A DNA stretch of 64,000 bases from Geitlerinema sp. PCC 9228 (GTDB lineage Bacteria > Cyanobacteriota > Cyanobacteriia > Cyanobacteriales > PCC-9228): NCBI RefSeq assembly GCF_001870905.1, contig NZ_LNDC01000094.1:1-64000 (forward strand), in the 5' to 3' direction. Positions 36,274 to 44,970 of this stretch are shown here, in pieces. A program made the position numbers and the translations under genes. Below the pieces are notes generated by a model, which was given only the letters and a program-made list of their open reading frames with translations, did no database searches and was not told where the DNA came from. Every line of letters begins with the position of its first letter. Position 1 is the first letter of the stretch.

Positions 36274-36969
36274 GGGGAGTTTTAGCTATATTAGCCAGGT
36301 CCCAACCGGAAATTTACAATTCTTTACAATTGTTCTTCTTTTCCCCAAAGATTCCACAGGTTTTCCACAGGTTCCGCCGTTGTTTTCCACAAGTTTGCCT
36401 CCGTTTTCCCCAAGGTAGACAGACGGGATCGGCATTTTTGGTCTGGTTGTGGATTTTGCCGACGGCCATAGGAAACACCCTATTTTTGTTAATTTATGTA
36501 ACGCTTTGAGGACTAAAATCCCCATAACTGCGTTGCTTCTCCCCAGGGAGATACCATCTTGACGGCATTTCTTTACAATTTGCAACATTGACAACCCCAC
36601 CCCCAGATAGCGCACAATAAATCGTCAACGCACGCAAATCCCCAAAGCTTCAAGGCGTCTCAAGCGCCCGTTGGAGCGGTATTCGCGCGGATGGGGAAAA
36701 TGTTGCTTTCGCCAAAGGAGCGACGGAAAAAACCGGAAAACGCTTCGCGAATAGCTATTCGCTATCCTTTTGTGGGAAGAAAGATGCCTGCAGGATCGTT
36801 TCCTACAGTTCCCAACAGACACCGGTTGCTCCTTCGTCGAATGTCTGGCAGCGATGGTCCAATAGGTCGGTACCTTGGCTGCCATCGCTAGGATTTGGCG
36901 GAGCGAACCATTGGCTTGCGATGAAGTTATCCCAACCCCAAGCGGGTCTTTGATATGTAAGGAGTGCTT
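36274..36969. other. 696-bp intergenic region with DnaA-box-like cluster and palindromes
   Basis: Gene-free region. Besides the box cluster (36350-36456, separate entry) it contains a perfect 16-base palindrome GCGAATAGCTATTCGC at 36747-36762 and an 8-bp inverted repeat AGCGATGG / CCATCGCT around 36851-36890. Repeated TTTACAATT words occur at about 36312, 36322 and 36571. No structural RNA was recognised. Confidence 0.5.
36350..36456 (+). promoter_or_regulatory. cluster of DnaA-box-like 9-mers
   Basis: TTTTCCACA occurs at 36361-36369 and 36383-36391, GATTCCACA at 36350-36358, and AAATCCACA on the minus strand at 36448-36456. The near matches TTTTCCCCA stand at about 36340 and 36404. The consensus is TTATCCACA, with TTTTCCACA used in cyanobacteria. 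Without dnaA or dnaN in the window, an origin is only a possibility; the region could also bind DnaA as a titration or regulatory site. Confidence 0.35.
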
Positions 36970-37188
36970 ATGAAAGTCAGCATCCTGGCCGAAATCCCTG
37001 AAGAGCTGCACGAATCTCTAACCGCCTATTTAGAAAACCATCCCGATTGGGACCAAGACCGCGTGTTTGCTGCGGCGCTCTCTCTGTTTTTACTTCAAAA
37101 TGGCGATAGCGATACTTCCGAAACTTCCCAAAACCAACGTCAGGCAGCGCGGGTGTATCTAGAAGCTCTGTTTCAACGTTCGGCGTAA
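36970..37188 (+). CDS. DUF2811 small protein
   Basis: The product is 72 residues, start ATG at 36970 with AAGGAG nine bases upstream (a GTG at 36964 is in frame but too close to the site). MKVSILAEIPEELHESLTAYL followed by DQDRVFAAALSLFLLQ matches the cyanobacterial DUF2811 family. It resembles a ribbon-helix-helix-like fold by pattern (short strand, two helices), but DNA binding has not been shown to my knowledge. Confidence 0.8.
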   Translation: MKVSILAEIPEELHESLTAYLENHPDWDQDRVFAAALSLFLLQNGDSDTSETSQNQRQAARVYLEALFQRSA

Positions 37189-37250
37189 CTGGTTTTCTGG
37201 TATTCTAGTAGGGGCAGGCCTGCTGGGCTGTCCCTGCCATCGCCAGCAGT

Positions 37251-37307
37251 TGGATGGTAGATAGAAACGGCATCAGTGAATACGTTCTGTTCGATTTCTA
37301 CCATCCA
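37251..37307. repeat. inverted repeat TGGATGGTAGA / TCTACCATCCA
   Basis: A perfect 11-bp inverted repeat spans 37251-37261 and 37297-37307 with a 35-base loop. There is no T-tail, so it is not a simple terminator. It may be a small palindromic element or a structured part of the DUF2811 3' UTR. Confidence 0.6.
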
Positions 37308-37344
37308 TTGTTTTTGGTTGATAAATAGCTGGGAAAGTGCCATG

Positions 37345-37420
37345 CAGTCAACACCCCCGGCTGAAGCGCGGGGGCTTTATGCCTCCAGCTTCAGGTAGCT
37401 GACCAGCCCTTCGCCCTGTG
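37345..37420 (-). repeat. hairpin resembling an IS200/IS605-type end
   Basis: On the minus strand the sequence reads AAGCCCCCGCGCTTCAGC, then CGGGGGTGTTGACTGCAT, with a CCCCCG/CGGGGG stem. This is the shape found at TnpB element ends. No transposase or TnpB gene is nearby, so it is at most an orphan end. The window start has a similar hairpin in the same orientation. Confidence 0.35.
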
Positions 37421-37478
37421 GGGCTACGTTTTGAGGGTGAGAAAAAGCAGTTCCAGGAAAAGGGAAGACAGAAAAATC

Positions 37479-38975
37479 ATGAATGCCATTGCGGAAAATG
37501 GAAACGAGGCAAACGAAGCATCGCCTGTATGGGTAGATACCTTAATTGTGGGTGGTGGTATAAGCGGATTGAGCGTGGCTCATGCTTTGGTCAACTGCGA
37601 TCGCTCGGTGGACAATATTTTACTGGCGGAAAGCCAACCTCGGGTGGGAGGCAGCGTAACCAGTGCTTCGAGTGAGGGATTTTTGTACGAAGAAGGTCCC
37701 AATAGTTTTTCGCCCACACCCGAACTGCTGCAACTTGCTGTGGATGTCGGTTTGAAAGATGAGTTGATTTTGGCTGACCGCCGCTTGCCGCGCTACGTTT
37801 ACTGGCAAGGAAGATTGATTGCACTGCCGAACAGTCCGCCCAGTGCCGTTACTTCCCCTATTTTAAGTCCTGTGGGCAAACTACGGGCGCTGTTGGGGGC
37901 ATTGGGATTTGTACCGCCCCACGTGACCAGCGAACCGGAAAGCGTTTCCGATTTTATCCGCCGCCACCTGGGACCTGAAGTCTTGCAAAAATTGGTGGAA
38001 CCGTTTACTTCTGGGGTATATGCTGGTAACCCCGACGAACTGGAAGCGGCTTCTGCTTTTGCCCGGATAGCACGTTTGGAAAAAGTTGGGGGCAGCTTGG
38101 TAGCGGGAGCTATTTTATCGCGGCGTCAGGCACCAACGCAGAAAAAAAACCGCGATCGCAATTTGCCAAAAACGCAACGCGGGCAGTTAGGTTCCTTTCA
38201 ACGGGGCTTGCAGTCTTTGCCGGAAGCCATTGCCGGAAAATTGGGTTCGCGAGTGCGGGTGAACTGGCAGGCAAAAAGCATCGGTAAAACGGAAGGTGGC
38301 AATTATTTGGTGGAATTTGCTACCCCGCAGGGGCACCAACAGGTAGAAGCGCGATCGCTGGTTTTGGCAACACCGGCTTACGTAACAGCCAACTTGCTCA
38401 AATCCTACCCCCATGTCAATTCCCAGCAGCAACAAGCCATCCAAGCCTTGGAAAGCATTCCCTACCCGCCCGTAGCTTGTGTGGTTTTAGGCTATCCCAG
38501 CAGTGCGTTTAAAAAACAACCCTTACATGGATTTGGCAATTTGATTCCTCGGGGTCAGGGCATTCGCACTTTGGGCACCATTTGGGGCTCTAGTCTGTTT
38601 CCGGGGAGGGCACCGGAAGGTTGGGAATTGCTGCTGAATTTTATTGGCGGCACCACCGATCCAGAAATTGCGAACTTGGATCAAGAACAAATTGCCCAAC
38701 TGGTACATCGGGATTTGTGCCAGACCCTGCTGCGGGAAGACAAACAACCAAAAGTACTACAGGTTCACTTGTGGAAACAGGCCATCCCTCAGTATACTAT
38801 CGGTCACGGGAGTCGGCTGGCAGCCATTGATGCGGGGGTGCGATCGCTACCGGGGTTGTTTTTGTGCAGCAACTACAGCGATGGAGTCGCCATGGGCGAT
38901 TGTGCCCGACGCGGCTACGAACTGGCACCACGGGTGGCTGAGTATTTGCAACCGGGATCCTATAAATTCGTTTGA
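37479..38975 (+). CDS. hemY: protoporphyrinogen oxidase (PPO, HemY type)
   Basis: About 498 residues from MNAIAENGNEANE at 37479; an earlier ATG/GTG at 37431 adds a basic stretch that looks spurious. FAD motif VDTLIVGGGISGLSVAHAL near residue 22, PRVGGSVTS near 50, EGPNSFSPTPEL near 68, and the C-terminal LFLCSNYSDGVAMGDCARRG. It oxidises protoporphyrinogen IX to protoporphyrin IX, the last shared step before haem and chlorophyll. The reading frame ends 16 bases inside the convergent modA gene. Confidence 0.9.
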   Translation: MNAIAENGNEANEASPVWVDTLIVGGGISGLSVAHALVNCDRSVDNILLAESQPRVGGSVTSASSEGFLYEEGPNSFSPTPELLQLAVDVGLKDELILADRRLPRYVYWQGRLIALPNSPPSAVTSPILSPVGKLRALLGALGFVPPHVTSEPESVSDFIRRHLGPEVLQKLVEPFTSGVYAGNPDELEAASAFARIARLEKVGGSLVAGAILSRRQAPTQKKNRDRNLPKTQRGQLGSFQRGLQSLPEAIAGKLGSRVRVNWQAKSIGKTEGGNYLVEFATPQGHQQVEARSLVLATPAYVTANLLKSYPHVNSQQQQAIQALESIPYPPVACVVLGYPSSAFKKQPLHGFGNLIPRGQGIRTLGTIWGSSLFPGRAPEGWELLLNFIGGTTDPEIANLDQEQIAQLVHRDLCQTLLREDKQPKVLQVHLWKQAIPQYTIGHGSRLAAIDAGVRSLPGLFLCSNYSDGVAMGDCARRGYELAPRVAEYLQPGSYKFV

Positions 38976-39772
38976 GTAAGAAAACCGTAATTCTGTAAAA
39001 TTTCTTGCCCCTGGGAACTGGTGACAAAATCAATAAAGGTTTGGGCAGCTTCCGGGTTTTGACTTTGCTCAATAATAGCAATGGGATATTCGATATCTCC
39101 AGATTGCTGCGGGGCAATCCTCACCGCTACTTCCAGATTGGGGGCGATAGCGGCATCGGTGGCGTAAACAATGCCCACCGGTGCGTTGCCCTGTTCCACA
39201 TAGGTAAGCACCTGGCGCACGTTTTCCCCAAAAACCAATTTTTGGGCATCGCTGAGGGGTTGGTAGAGATTCACCGATTCTAAAGCAGCTTTGCCATAAG
39301 TCCCAGCAGGCACGGTGGCAGGGTTGCCGATGGCGATTCGTTGGATACTGTCGTTCTCTAAATCGGTGAGTTCGTCGATGTTAAGGTCGCTGTTGGCAGT
39401 GGCAACGACAACCACTTGATTGCGGGCAAAGCGTTGCCGGCTACCGGCAAGCAACAGGTTTTGTGCTTCCAGTGCATCCATTTGTTGGTTGGCAGCACTG
39501 GCAAACACATCCGTGGGAGATCCTTGTTCGATTTGACGCTGTAGGGTACCAGAAGCAGCGAAATTAAAATCAACGGTAATGTGGGGATGGTTGGTTGCAA
39601 AGCTTTCACCAACTTCGGTAAAAGCATCGCTTAAGGAGGCCGCCGCCGCTACAATAATCTGGGTTTGACCGTTTTGGTTGGGGGAAGCACAAGCAACCAG
39701 CAACCAACCGCAGCTTCCCAAAAGTAAGCTCCTCGCCATGTTCTTGAGGAACACATTGTAGGGTTGATTCAT
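38960..39772 (-). CDS. modA: molybdate-type ABC transporter substrate-binding lipoprotein
   Basis: The product is 270 residues: lipoprotein signal with LLVAC and Cys28, then the ModA pattern (IIVAAAASLSDAFTEVG, FNFAASGTLQRQIEQGSPTDVFASA, VPAGTYGKAALE, GNAPVGIVYATDA). It captures molybdate or tungstate outside the membrane. Its ATG overlaps the stop of the response regulator (ATGA), which fixes the start and shows translational coupling. No modB/modC follows; the convergent hemY gene blocks that side. Confidence 0.88.
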   Translation of the reverse strand: MNQPYNVFLKNMARSLLLGSCGWLLVACASPNQNGQTQIIVAAAASLSDAFTEVGESFATNHPHITVDFNFAASGTLQRQIEQGSPTDVFASAANQQMDALEAQNLLLAGSRQRFARNQVVVVATANSDLNIDELTDLENDSIQRIAIGNPATVPAGTYGKAALESVNLYQPLSDAQKLVFGENVRQVLTYVEQGNAPVGIVYATDAAIAPNLEVAVRIAPQQSGDIEYPIAIIEQSQNPEAAQTFIDFVTSSQGQEILQNYGFLTQTNL

Positions 39773-40512
39773 GTTTTTTTGTCTGTCGTATCGGTATCGG
39801 TCTCAGTATTGGTATTGCTCGTATCTGGTGCTTCAAATTTATACCCTACCCCCCGTACGGTCTGTATAAAAGATGGCGATTTTTCATCGGGTTCGATTTT
39901 GCGTCGGATTTGACCGACATGTACGTCTACAACCCGCGGTTCCCCTACGTAGTCGTAGTTCCAAACTTCTTGAATTAACTCCGAACGCCGCCAGACGCGA
40001 CCTGGGGTTTTGGCAAGAAAATACAGCAGGTCGAATTCTAGGGCGGTTAAGTTAAGCAGTTTGCCGTCGAGGGTAACTTCGCGGCGGGCGGGGTCAATGG
40101 CAAGATTGCTATAAACAAGGGGCGTTTCTTCGGTAGGAGCAACGCTGCGTTGGCGTTTGAGAATGGCTCCCACTCTAGCTCCTAGCTCCATCAAGCTAAA
40201 AGGTTTGGTGATGTAGTCGTCTGCTCCCTGAGCAAATCCCCGAATTTTATCTGCTTCGTCGGTACGGCTGGTTAACATGAGCACGAAGACGCCGGTTTGA
40301 CGCTGCATTTCCTGGCAAAGTTCGTAGCCGCTAATGTCGGGTAGGTTTAAATCTAGGATGACCAAATCGGGGTTGATTTTATGAAAGATTTCCATGGCAG
40401 TTTTGCCATCTTCGGCAGACTCCATTTGATAGTTTTGTCTGCTCAAGAAGCGATGAATTAAATTCCGAACTGCCGGATCGTCGTCAACGACAAGGATCTT
40501 CTCAGGAGCCAT
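39769..40512 (-). CDS. OmpR/PhoB-family response regulator
   Basis: The product is 247 residues: a receiver domain with acidic pocket D10-D12, phospho-acceptor Asp54 (LVILDLNLP), Thr/Lys switch residues (MLTSRT near 80; DDYITKPF with Lys103) and a C-terminal winged helix (about 130-232) with LTALEFDLLYFLAKTPGRVW and VDVHVGQIRRKIE. The tail is Thr/Asp-rich. It is not RpaA or RpaB by sequence. The cognate kinase is not adjacent. Coupling with modA suggests it is co-expressed with molybdate uptake, which is unusual. Confidence 0.88.
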   Translation of the reverse strand: MAPEKILVVDDDPAVRNLIHRFLSRQNYQMESAEDGKTAMEIFHKINPDLVILDLNLPDISGYELCQEMQRQTGVFVLMLTSRTDEADKIRGFAQGADDYITKPFSLMELGARVGAILKRQRSVAPTEETPLVYSNLAIDPARREVTLDGKLLNLTALEFDLLYFLAKTPGRVWRRSELIQEVWNYDYVGEPRVVDVHVGQIRRKIEPDEKSPSFIQTVRGVGYKFEAPDTSNTNTETDTDTTDKKT

Positions 40513-41027
40513 GGCTAAAGTATAGCTAACGGAAGTGGTGGGTGGTTCGCATCAAGATCGAACAAGGCACAAGGGGAGGGTTGGATAAGTTTCCTAGGGG
40601 AGCCGGTCTGTAGGGAAACCAGTACCAGCTTTTACCATGCTAGGAAGCAACCACCAACTGTCAAGGGCGAAATGCTCTGAAAATAAGAGATTCCGCAATT
40701 TCCTACCCCAACGTCGGGCCAAGCCTGGCAACGCATGGATAGGACTCCAGCTTTAGTCATTATGCCATTCGACCTCTACCATACCAGAAATTGCTTTATC
40801 GAACTTTAATATAACGTTCTGCGACCCTCGTGATTTCTTCTACGTAGTTTAGGGAATGGTTCGGTGTTATCAGAAAAAATCCGGAGACTCTCGGCGATCG
40901 CTTCTGGTTTCTAGAAGTGCTTTTCTAACCAAAAAAGCGGGATAAAAATCTAAAGAAAATATAAAGAATCCAAAAAAAATGACTGGGGATCGATTATTAC
41001 GATATGCGATCGCCATCCCAAACCATC
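40513..41027. other. intergenic region upstream of the response regulator
   Basis: The gap holds the divergent upstream regions of the response regulator and the zinc-ribbon gene. A two-part hairpin is listed separately. The remainder has scattered T/A tracts and a HIP1 site; no gene was recognised. Confidence 0.5.
40580..40658 (-). ncRNA. possible structured 5' UTR hairpin
   Basis: TTCCTAG (40591-40597) pairs with CTAGGAA (40640-40646), extended outward by GTTGG (40580-40584) with CCAAC (40654-40658) across a small internal loop. It lies about 70-145 bases upstream of the response regulator start on the same strand. It could be a leader structure; no riboswitch family was recognised. Confidence 0.25.
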
Positions 41028-41056
41028 TTGAATCTAATTAGAGAAAAAACTATAAT
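41028..41056 (+). promoter_or_regulatory. sigma70-type promoter of the zinc-ribbon gene
   Basis: TTGAAT (41028-41033), 17-base spacer, TATAAT (41051-41056). It lies about 105 bases upstream of the ATG at 41161, in an AT-rich stretch. Confidence 0.65.
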
Positions 41057-41160
41057 TAATTAGAAAGCAGACAATTTTTGGTCTTGCTTTTCCAGAAAAC
41101 AAAATCCGTTCTTTGATAATTTTTTTTGAGTTGTCTGGCCAAATATGAAGAGGTTTTAAG

Positions 41161-41340
41161 ATGGATCGTCTCATTTACCTGCTGCCTTGCCCGAACTGCG
41201 GCAACCACGCTCACCGCCACCATATCCTTGACAGACAGCTAACCCGTACCCAGTGCCCGGTTTGCGATTACTTGCTGGTGACTTGTACGCGCACTGGTAA
41301 AGTTGTCGAGGCGTATGCACCTGGGATTGCGGCTCGTTAA
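41161..41340 (+). CDS. small zinc-ribbon protein (59 residues)
   Basis: MDRLIYLLPCPNCGNH begins a 59-residue product with two CxxC pairs (CPNC near 10-13 and CPVC near 32-35), the mark of a zinc ribbon, and ends KVVEAYAPGIAAR. I recall closely similar small proteins across cyanobacteria, sometimes mislabelled as PriA-related; the function is unknown. It has a good promoter at 41028 and GAGG-like site before the ATG. It is shorter than the usual ORF length cut-off and so easily missed. Confidence 0.8.
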   Translation: MDRLIYLLPCPNCGNHAHRHHILDRQLTRTQCPVCDYLLVTCTRTGKVVEAYAPGIAAR

Positions 41341-41358
41341 TTGGAGAAAGGAATTTTG

Positions 41359-41503
41359 ATACCAAATCCGATGTACATAAACCTACAAAAACGCTTGTGC
41401 TGAGCCTGCCGAAGCATAGGGGTAGTGCCCTTCTCCCCCTACGAAAGCCAGGGGGGGTTGCTTCTACAGAAGAATTGTGGTTCTCCCATGTCGGATTTGG
41501 TAT
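41359..41503 (+). mobile_element. MITE-like element, family 2, copy B (145 bp)
   Basis: Ends are inverted repeats: ATACCAAATCCGATGTACAT at the left and ATGTCGGATTTGGTAT at the right (13 matching bases). The interior is G/C-rich with CCCCCTACGAAAGCCAGGGGG, which can fold. Copy A (degraded) lies at 17982-18110. No coding capacity. Confidence 0.8.
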
Positions 41504-41613
41504 AAGAAACAGGATGCATCTGGTTTGCTCTCGAAAAAACAGGTGTTGGCCAACCAGAAAAGGAAGTTACGGTTAGCCAACACCGAATCTCTCCGCCAAT
41601 CTATAAAGTTTTC

Positions 41614-41937
41614 TCAATCAGGTTGTTTGAACTGACGTTCGTAGACCTCGTCTTCTTTTTCCGATTCTACTTTTAAGTCGGAACGGGGATAGGCTACGCA
41701 TAGCAAGACGTAGCCTTCTTCCTTCAAATCGCTTCCCAACCCCATAGCATCTTCTTGATCGACGCTACCAGAGCCGGTAATTTTGGCGGCGCAGGTGGTA
41801 CAAACACCAGAAGTACAAGAACTGGGCAGGTCAATACCCGCTTCGTAGGCGGCAGACAGGATATACTTATCCTCTGGAACTTGTAAGTGATAGCTTTGTC
41901 CCTGGTGAACGATTTCTACGTTGTAGGTTTCTGTCAT
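41614..41937 (-). CDS. plant-type [2Fe-2S] ferredoxin
   Basis: The product is 107 residues with C41-x4-C46-x2-C49-x30-C80 (SSCTSGVCTTCAAKI and VLLCVAYPRSD), the plant-type cluster motif. The acidic C-terminal tail (KVESEKEDEVYERQFKQPD) is about ten residues longer than in PetF. It differs from the main photosynthetic ferredoxin and probably serves a specific partner. Monocistronic, not linked to other redox genes. Confidence 0.9.
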   Translation of the reverse strand: MTETYNVEIVHQGQSYHLQVPEDKYILSAAYEAGIDLPSSCTSGVCTTCAAKITGSGSVDQEDAMGLGSDLKEEGYVLLCVAYPRSDLKVESEKEDEVYERQFKQPD

Positions 41938-42142
41938 AAAAATTCTGCGTAGTTCCCGTGCAGTGAGTTATTGTACCTTAGTGCTGTTGGAATGGGATGG
42001 GTAGATACCGAGTTTGCAGGTATGGAAGTACCCAACAAAGGCACTCAGGGCAAGGGGGAGGGTGGGTGGGAACACGATCTGCTCCCTCTTTCCCCTATTT
42101 CAACAGCAAATTAAGTTTTATCTTCAATTGTCGGAAAACGTT

Positions 42143-42640
42143 ATGAGAAAAACTGTCATCGGGGTTATGGGTCCTGGAAACGGGGCAACGACGGATAATT
42201 TAGAAAGTGCCTACGAACTGGGCAAATATATTGCTCAAGAAGGCTGGATCTTGCTAACCGGCGGTCGTAATGTCGGAGTAATGGATGCTGCCAGCCGCGG
42301 TGCGAAGGAAGCCAATGGGATCGCTATAGGCATTCTGCCGGATGAAAGCGAAGGTGGCGTTTCGGAAGCGGTGGATATTGCGATTTTTACCGGCATGGGG
42401 AATGCTCGCAACAATATTAACGTACTGTCTTCCCATGCAATTGTGGCTTGCGGGATTGGTACGGGTACCACTTCGGAAATTGCCCTGGCGCTCAAAGCTG
42501 ACAAACCTGTTATTTTACTCAATAAGGACGAAACCTGCCGCTTTTTTTTCCAGAAACTTTCTAAAGAACGAATGGCGATCGCGGAAACGCCAGAACATGC
42601 CATTGAGGTGACCAAACGGTTTTTAGCGGCTTCTAGATAA
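42143..42640 (+). CDS. SLOG/LOG-like TIGR00725-type protein
   Basis: The product is 165 residues from MRKTVIGVMGPG; the frame is open upstream to 42014, but that part is not family-like. A Rossmann-type nucleotide fold with GPGNGAT at the start, ILLTGGRNVGVMDAASRGAKEANG and GIGTGTTSEIALAL. The last is the variant of the PGGxGTxxE motif of cytokinin riboside monophosphate phosphoribohydrolases, here with GIGTGTTSE, so enzyme activity is uncertain. Monocistronic. Confidence 0.82.
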   Translation: MRKTVIGVMGPGNGATTDNLESAYELGKYIAQEGWILLTGGRNVGVMDAASRGAKEANGIAIGILPDESEGGVSEAVDIAIFTGMGNARNNINVLSSHAIVACGIGTGTTSEIALALKADKPVILLNKDETCRFFFQKLSKERMAIAETPEHAIEVTKRFLAASR

Positions 42641-42678
42641 CCATTTCTGTCAAAATCGGGGTCGTGTTGGATCGGGTA

Positions 42679-44541
42679 TCAATCCTGGGACCACTGGGGT
42701 TGCGTTAAGGTTGAGCGCAATTGCCATTGACCTAGTTGGGGATGTTCTACGGTTAGTTTTCCGCTGTTGAGGGGTTGGCGAACGTAGGGACTATCCAATA
42801 CAGCACGGGGAATCGGGTAGGGTTGACCGTTGACATGCCCCCGATCGCTTGTATAGGTCATTTCCAAACGATCGCCGTTCAATCCTGTATATTCTAGCTT
42901 GCCTTGACTTTGCCAATCGCGATCGCTGACTGTTGTACCATCCAGTGCCTGTTTTAATTGGGCGAATGTAGAATAATCCCGAACCGAGGCAATATCGGTA
43001 ATCCATGCCGTACGCTTTCCTTGCGCTACCAAGGCTTGATAGTCCTCGTGTTCGGAGGATACTGGATTGTTCAAACGAACAGTATCGCCCCAAGGTCGCG
43101 CGCACAGCCAGATATTTTCAATTTGCCATACGTACCAATCGCCGTATTGCTGCGGTTCGCCATAGCGGTTGGGAAGGACTAAATGCGATCGCGCCGGAAC
43201 CCCCGCTTCCAGGTCTTCTTGGTTTAGAATGGATTGGTACATGACAGCACTACGTCCTTGCAAATAGCGATCGCCGGGACTGCTGCCTTTTGCCATGGGA
43301 GAATGATAGGTTCCCCCCAAACTCACCACGGCGTTGTTCTGATTTTCGCGATCGCGCACCACCAATTTATAAGTCGCATACTGAGCATTAATCGTCCCTT
43401 TCACGCGATAGGACTTTTTCGGATTAACTAACGTTGCCAAACTATAATCTTCAGTTACGTAAAACCGTTCCCAAAACCGATTATCTTGGTGATAGCTGTA
43501 ATAACTTGGATGGCTAGCTTCCAGTAAAAACGGCAATTTTACTTGTTTGCGTGCCAATGCCTTTAAATGCGGCGGTGGTCGGTAAGAACTCAACGCTGCG
43601 GGCAAGGCTAGCCGTGCATATTGCGACTTCATTTGACGGGCGATCGCTTCTGCATCGGTACCATCTCCCCACCACATCCAGGCTACAGCTGCCGCGCCAC
43701 TATTCCAAGTTTCGCGATCGAACCCACGACTTTCCGCACCACCCACCGTTCCCCAACTGAAACGCAACGCCAAATTGGTAGCAAACCAATCCAAAGCAGC
43801 TTTGGCAAGTTCTTTCCGTTCGGGGGTTTCGGCAAAATCGTATAAGTTAAGCAAGGCACCGATACTGTAACCGTAATATACGGAAGAGTGAAATTCTCCC
43901 TGTCCGATGGTGAGTAACTTTTGCAACTCGGTGCGGACCCAGGCTTCCAGGGTTGCTGGTGTGGCAGGGTCTTCATTGGGGAAATTGCTGCCATCCATCA
44001 GCGCCAATCCCGATAGCCGCTGCATGTACATGTGGTTTTCCGTTCCCGTTTCCAGCCACTCAAACACGCGCGGACGTTGCATCATTTGGCGGTAGATGGC
44101 TTTTATATCCTCTGGCATGCGATCGCGAAATAGGAAAAACAGGCGAATATCGAGATAGCTGCGAAAGTGATACAAATCCGATTTATCTTCTTCTAGATTG
44201 CGGAGAATTTGCCAAATTTTAGACTCGTCTGTATCTTCCAAACTCAGCCGCGCCACCATAACCGGAAGCAAATATTTGTGCGGGTCGCCAATATCCACCC
44301 GCCGCCACCAGCGGTCCAATTCTTCTAAATCCAAATCTGCCAACTGTTTGCGAATGGCGAGGCTGCGGGCTTCAAACGCCTCCTCTGAGGCGCGATCGCG
44401 TTGCAGCGCTACATTGGGAAATAAAGAGACTGGCGATGGTATATCTGCCACGGTAGCACATGCGGCGGTTATCGCCACCAATATTGCCGTTGCGATCGCC
44501 AATCCTCTAGCAGTCCATCGTCCCATCAGATTTTTCCTCAC
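42679..44541 (-). CDS. exported protein with helical toroid look, function unknown
   Basis: The product is 620 residues. Its N-terminal hydrophobic stretch GLAIATAILVAITAACATV reads as a signal peptide, possibly with lipid attachment at Cys28 (weak lipobox). Residues 40-340 are helical with many Trp, Arg and Tyr (ESRGFDRETWNSGAAAVAWMWW); the C-terminal 280 residues are beta-rich. The two-part layout resembles alginate/heparin-lyase-like toroids, but I cannot name the family or catalytic residues. It is followed by no co-directional partner. Confidence 0.7.
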   Translation of the reverse strand: MRKNLMGRWTARGLAIATAILVAITAACATVADIPSPVSLFPNVALQRDRASEEAFEARSLAIRKQLADLDLEELDRWWRRVDIGDPHKYLLPVMVARLSLEDTDESKIWQILRNLEEDKSDLYHFRSYLDIRLFFLFRDRMPEDIKAIYRQMMQRPRVFEWLETGTENHMYMQRLSGLALMDGSNFPNEDPATPATLEAWVRTELQKLLTIGQGEFHSSVYYGYSIGALLNLYDFAETPERKELAKAALDWFATNLALRFSWGTVGGAESRGFDRETWNSGAAAVAWMWWGDGTDAEAIARQMKSQYARLALPAALSSYRPPPHLKALARKQVKLPFLLEASHPSYYSYHQDNRFWERFYVTEDYSLATLVNPKKSYRVKGTINAQYATYKLVVRDRENQNNAVVSLGGTYHSPMAKGSSPGDRYLQGRSAVMYQSILNQEDLEAGVPARSHLVLPNRYGEPQQYGDWYVWQIENIWLCARPWGDTVRLNNPVSSEHEDYQALVAQGKRTAWITDIASVRDYSTFAQLKQALDGTTVSDRDWQSQGKLEYTGLNGDRLEMTYTSDRGHVNGQPYPIPRAVLDSPYVRQPLNSGKLTVEHPQLGQWQLRSTLTQPQWSQD

Positions 44542-44586
44542 TCCGCAACCAATCTTATTTCAATCTATACGAACGGCAAATTGTTT

Positions 44587-44970
44587 CTACCACAACCATC
44601 GGTAAAATCCGTAGGGGGCAGTAGCAATAACCACCAATACCAACAACCACAACCGTCCTTTCAAAATATTGTAATCTGCCAAAAGTTTTTCCCAGGAATG
44701 TTTGGCGACATAACGACCAAATAGGAATTCAAATGCTACCGTCATCACCAGCCACATGCCGCCAATCGCGATCGCTTGTGGGATAGAAACAGGAGGAACA
44801 AAATAGACCAAAGTGCCTATATACAGAGAAAACAGCAAAATTCCCGAAATTGTAGAAATCTGATGGGCTGTTAATTCTTTCACATGCTTGCCGTACCAGG
44901 TTTCGCGAACTCCTGCGTTGGCAATTGCGATCGCTATCATGGGAAACCAGCCGAGAAAATAGATCCACAT
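44587..44970 (-). CDS. small integral membrane protein, unknown
   Basis: The product is 127 residues with four likely membrane helices (1-20, 40-60, 65-85, 105-122) and a conserved-looking ETWYGKHVKELTAHQIS loop. I do not recognise the family. Its ATG lies at the inner edge of the first of three tandem repeats (44968-45219) that separate it from chlD, so the transcript from chlD probably has to pass three hairpins. Confidence 0.65.
   Translation of the reverse strand: MWIYFLGWFPMIAIAIANAGVRETWYGKHVKELTAHQISTISGILLFSLYIGTLVYFVPPVSIPQAIAIGGMWLVMTVAFEFLFGRYVAKHSWEKLLADYNILKGRLWLLVLVVIATAPYGFYRWLW

Noticed and set aside
36625-37011. 128-residue minus-strand ORF overlapping DUF2811
   Set aside because: It lies antisense to the well supported DUF2811 start and contains no family-like segment.
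40600-40800. Possible 6S or other housekeeping RNA
   Set aside because: No match to remembered cores of 6S, tmRNA, SRP or RNase P RNA; only a simple hairpin could be supported.
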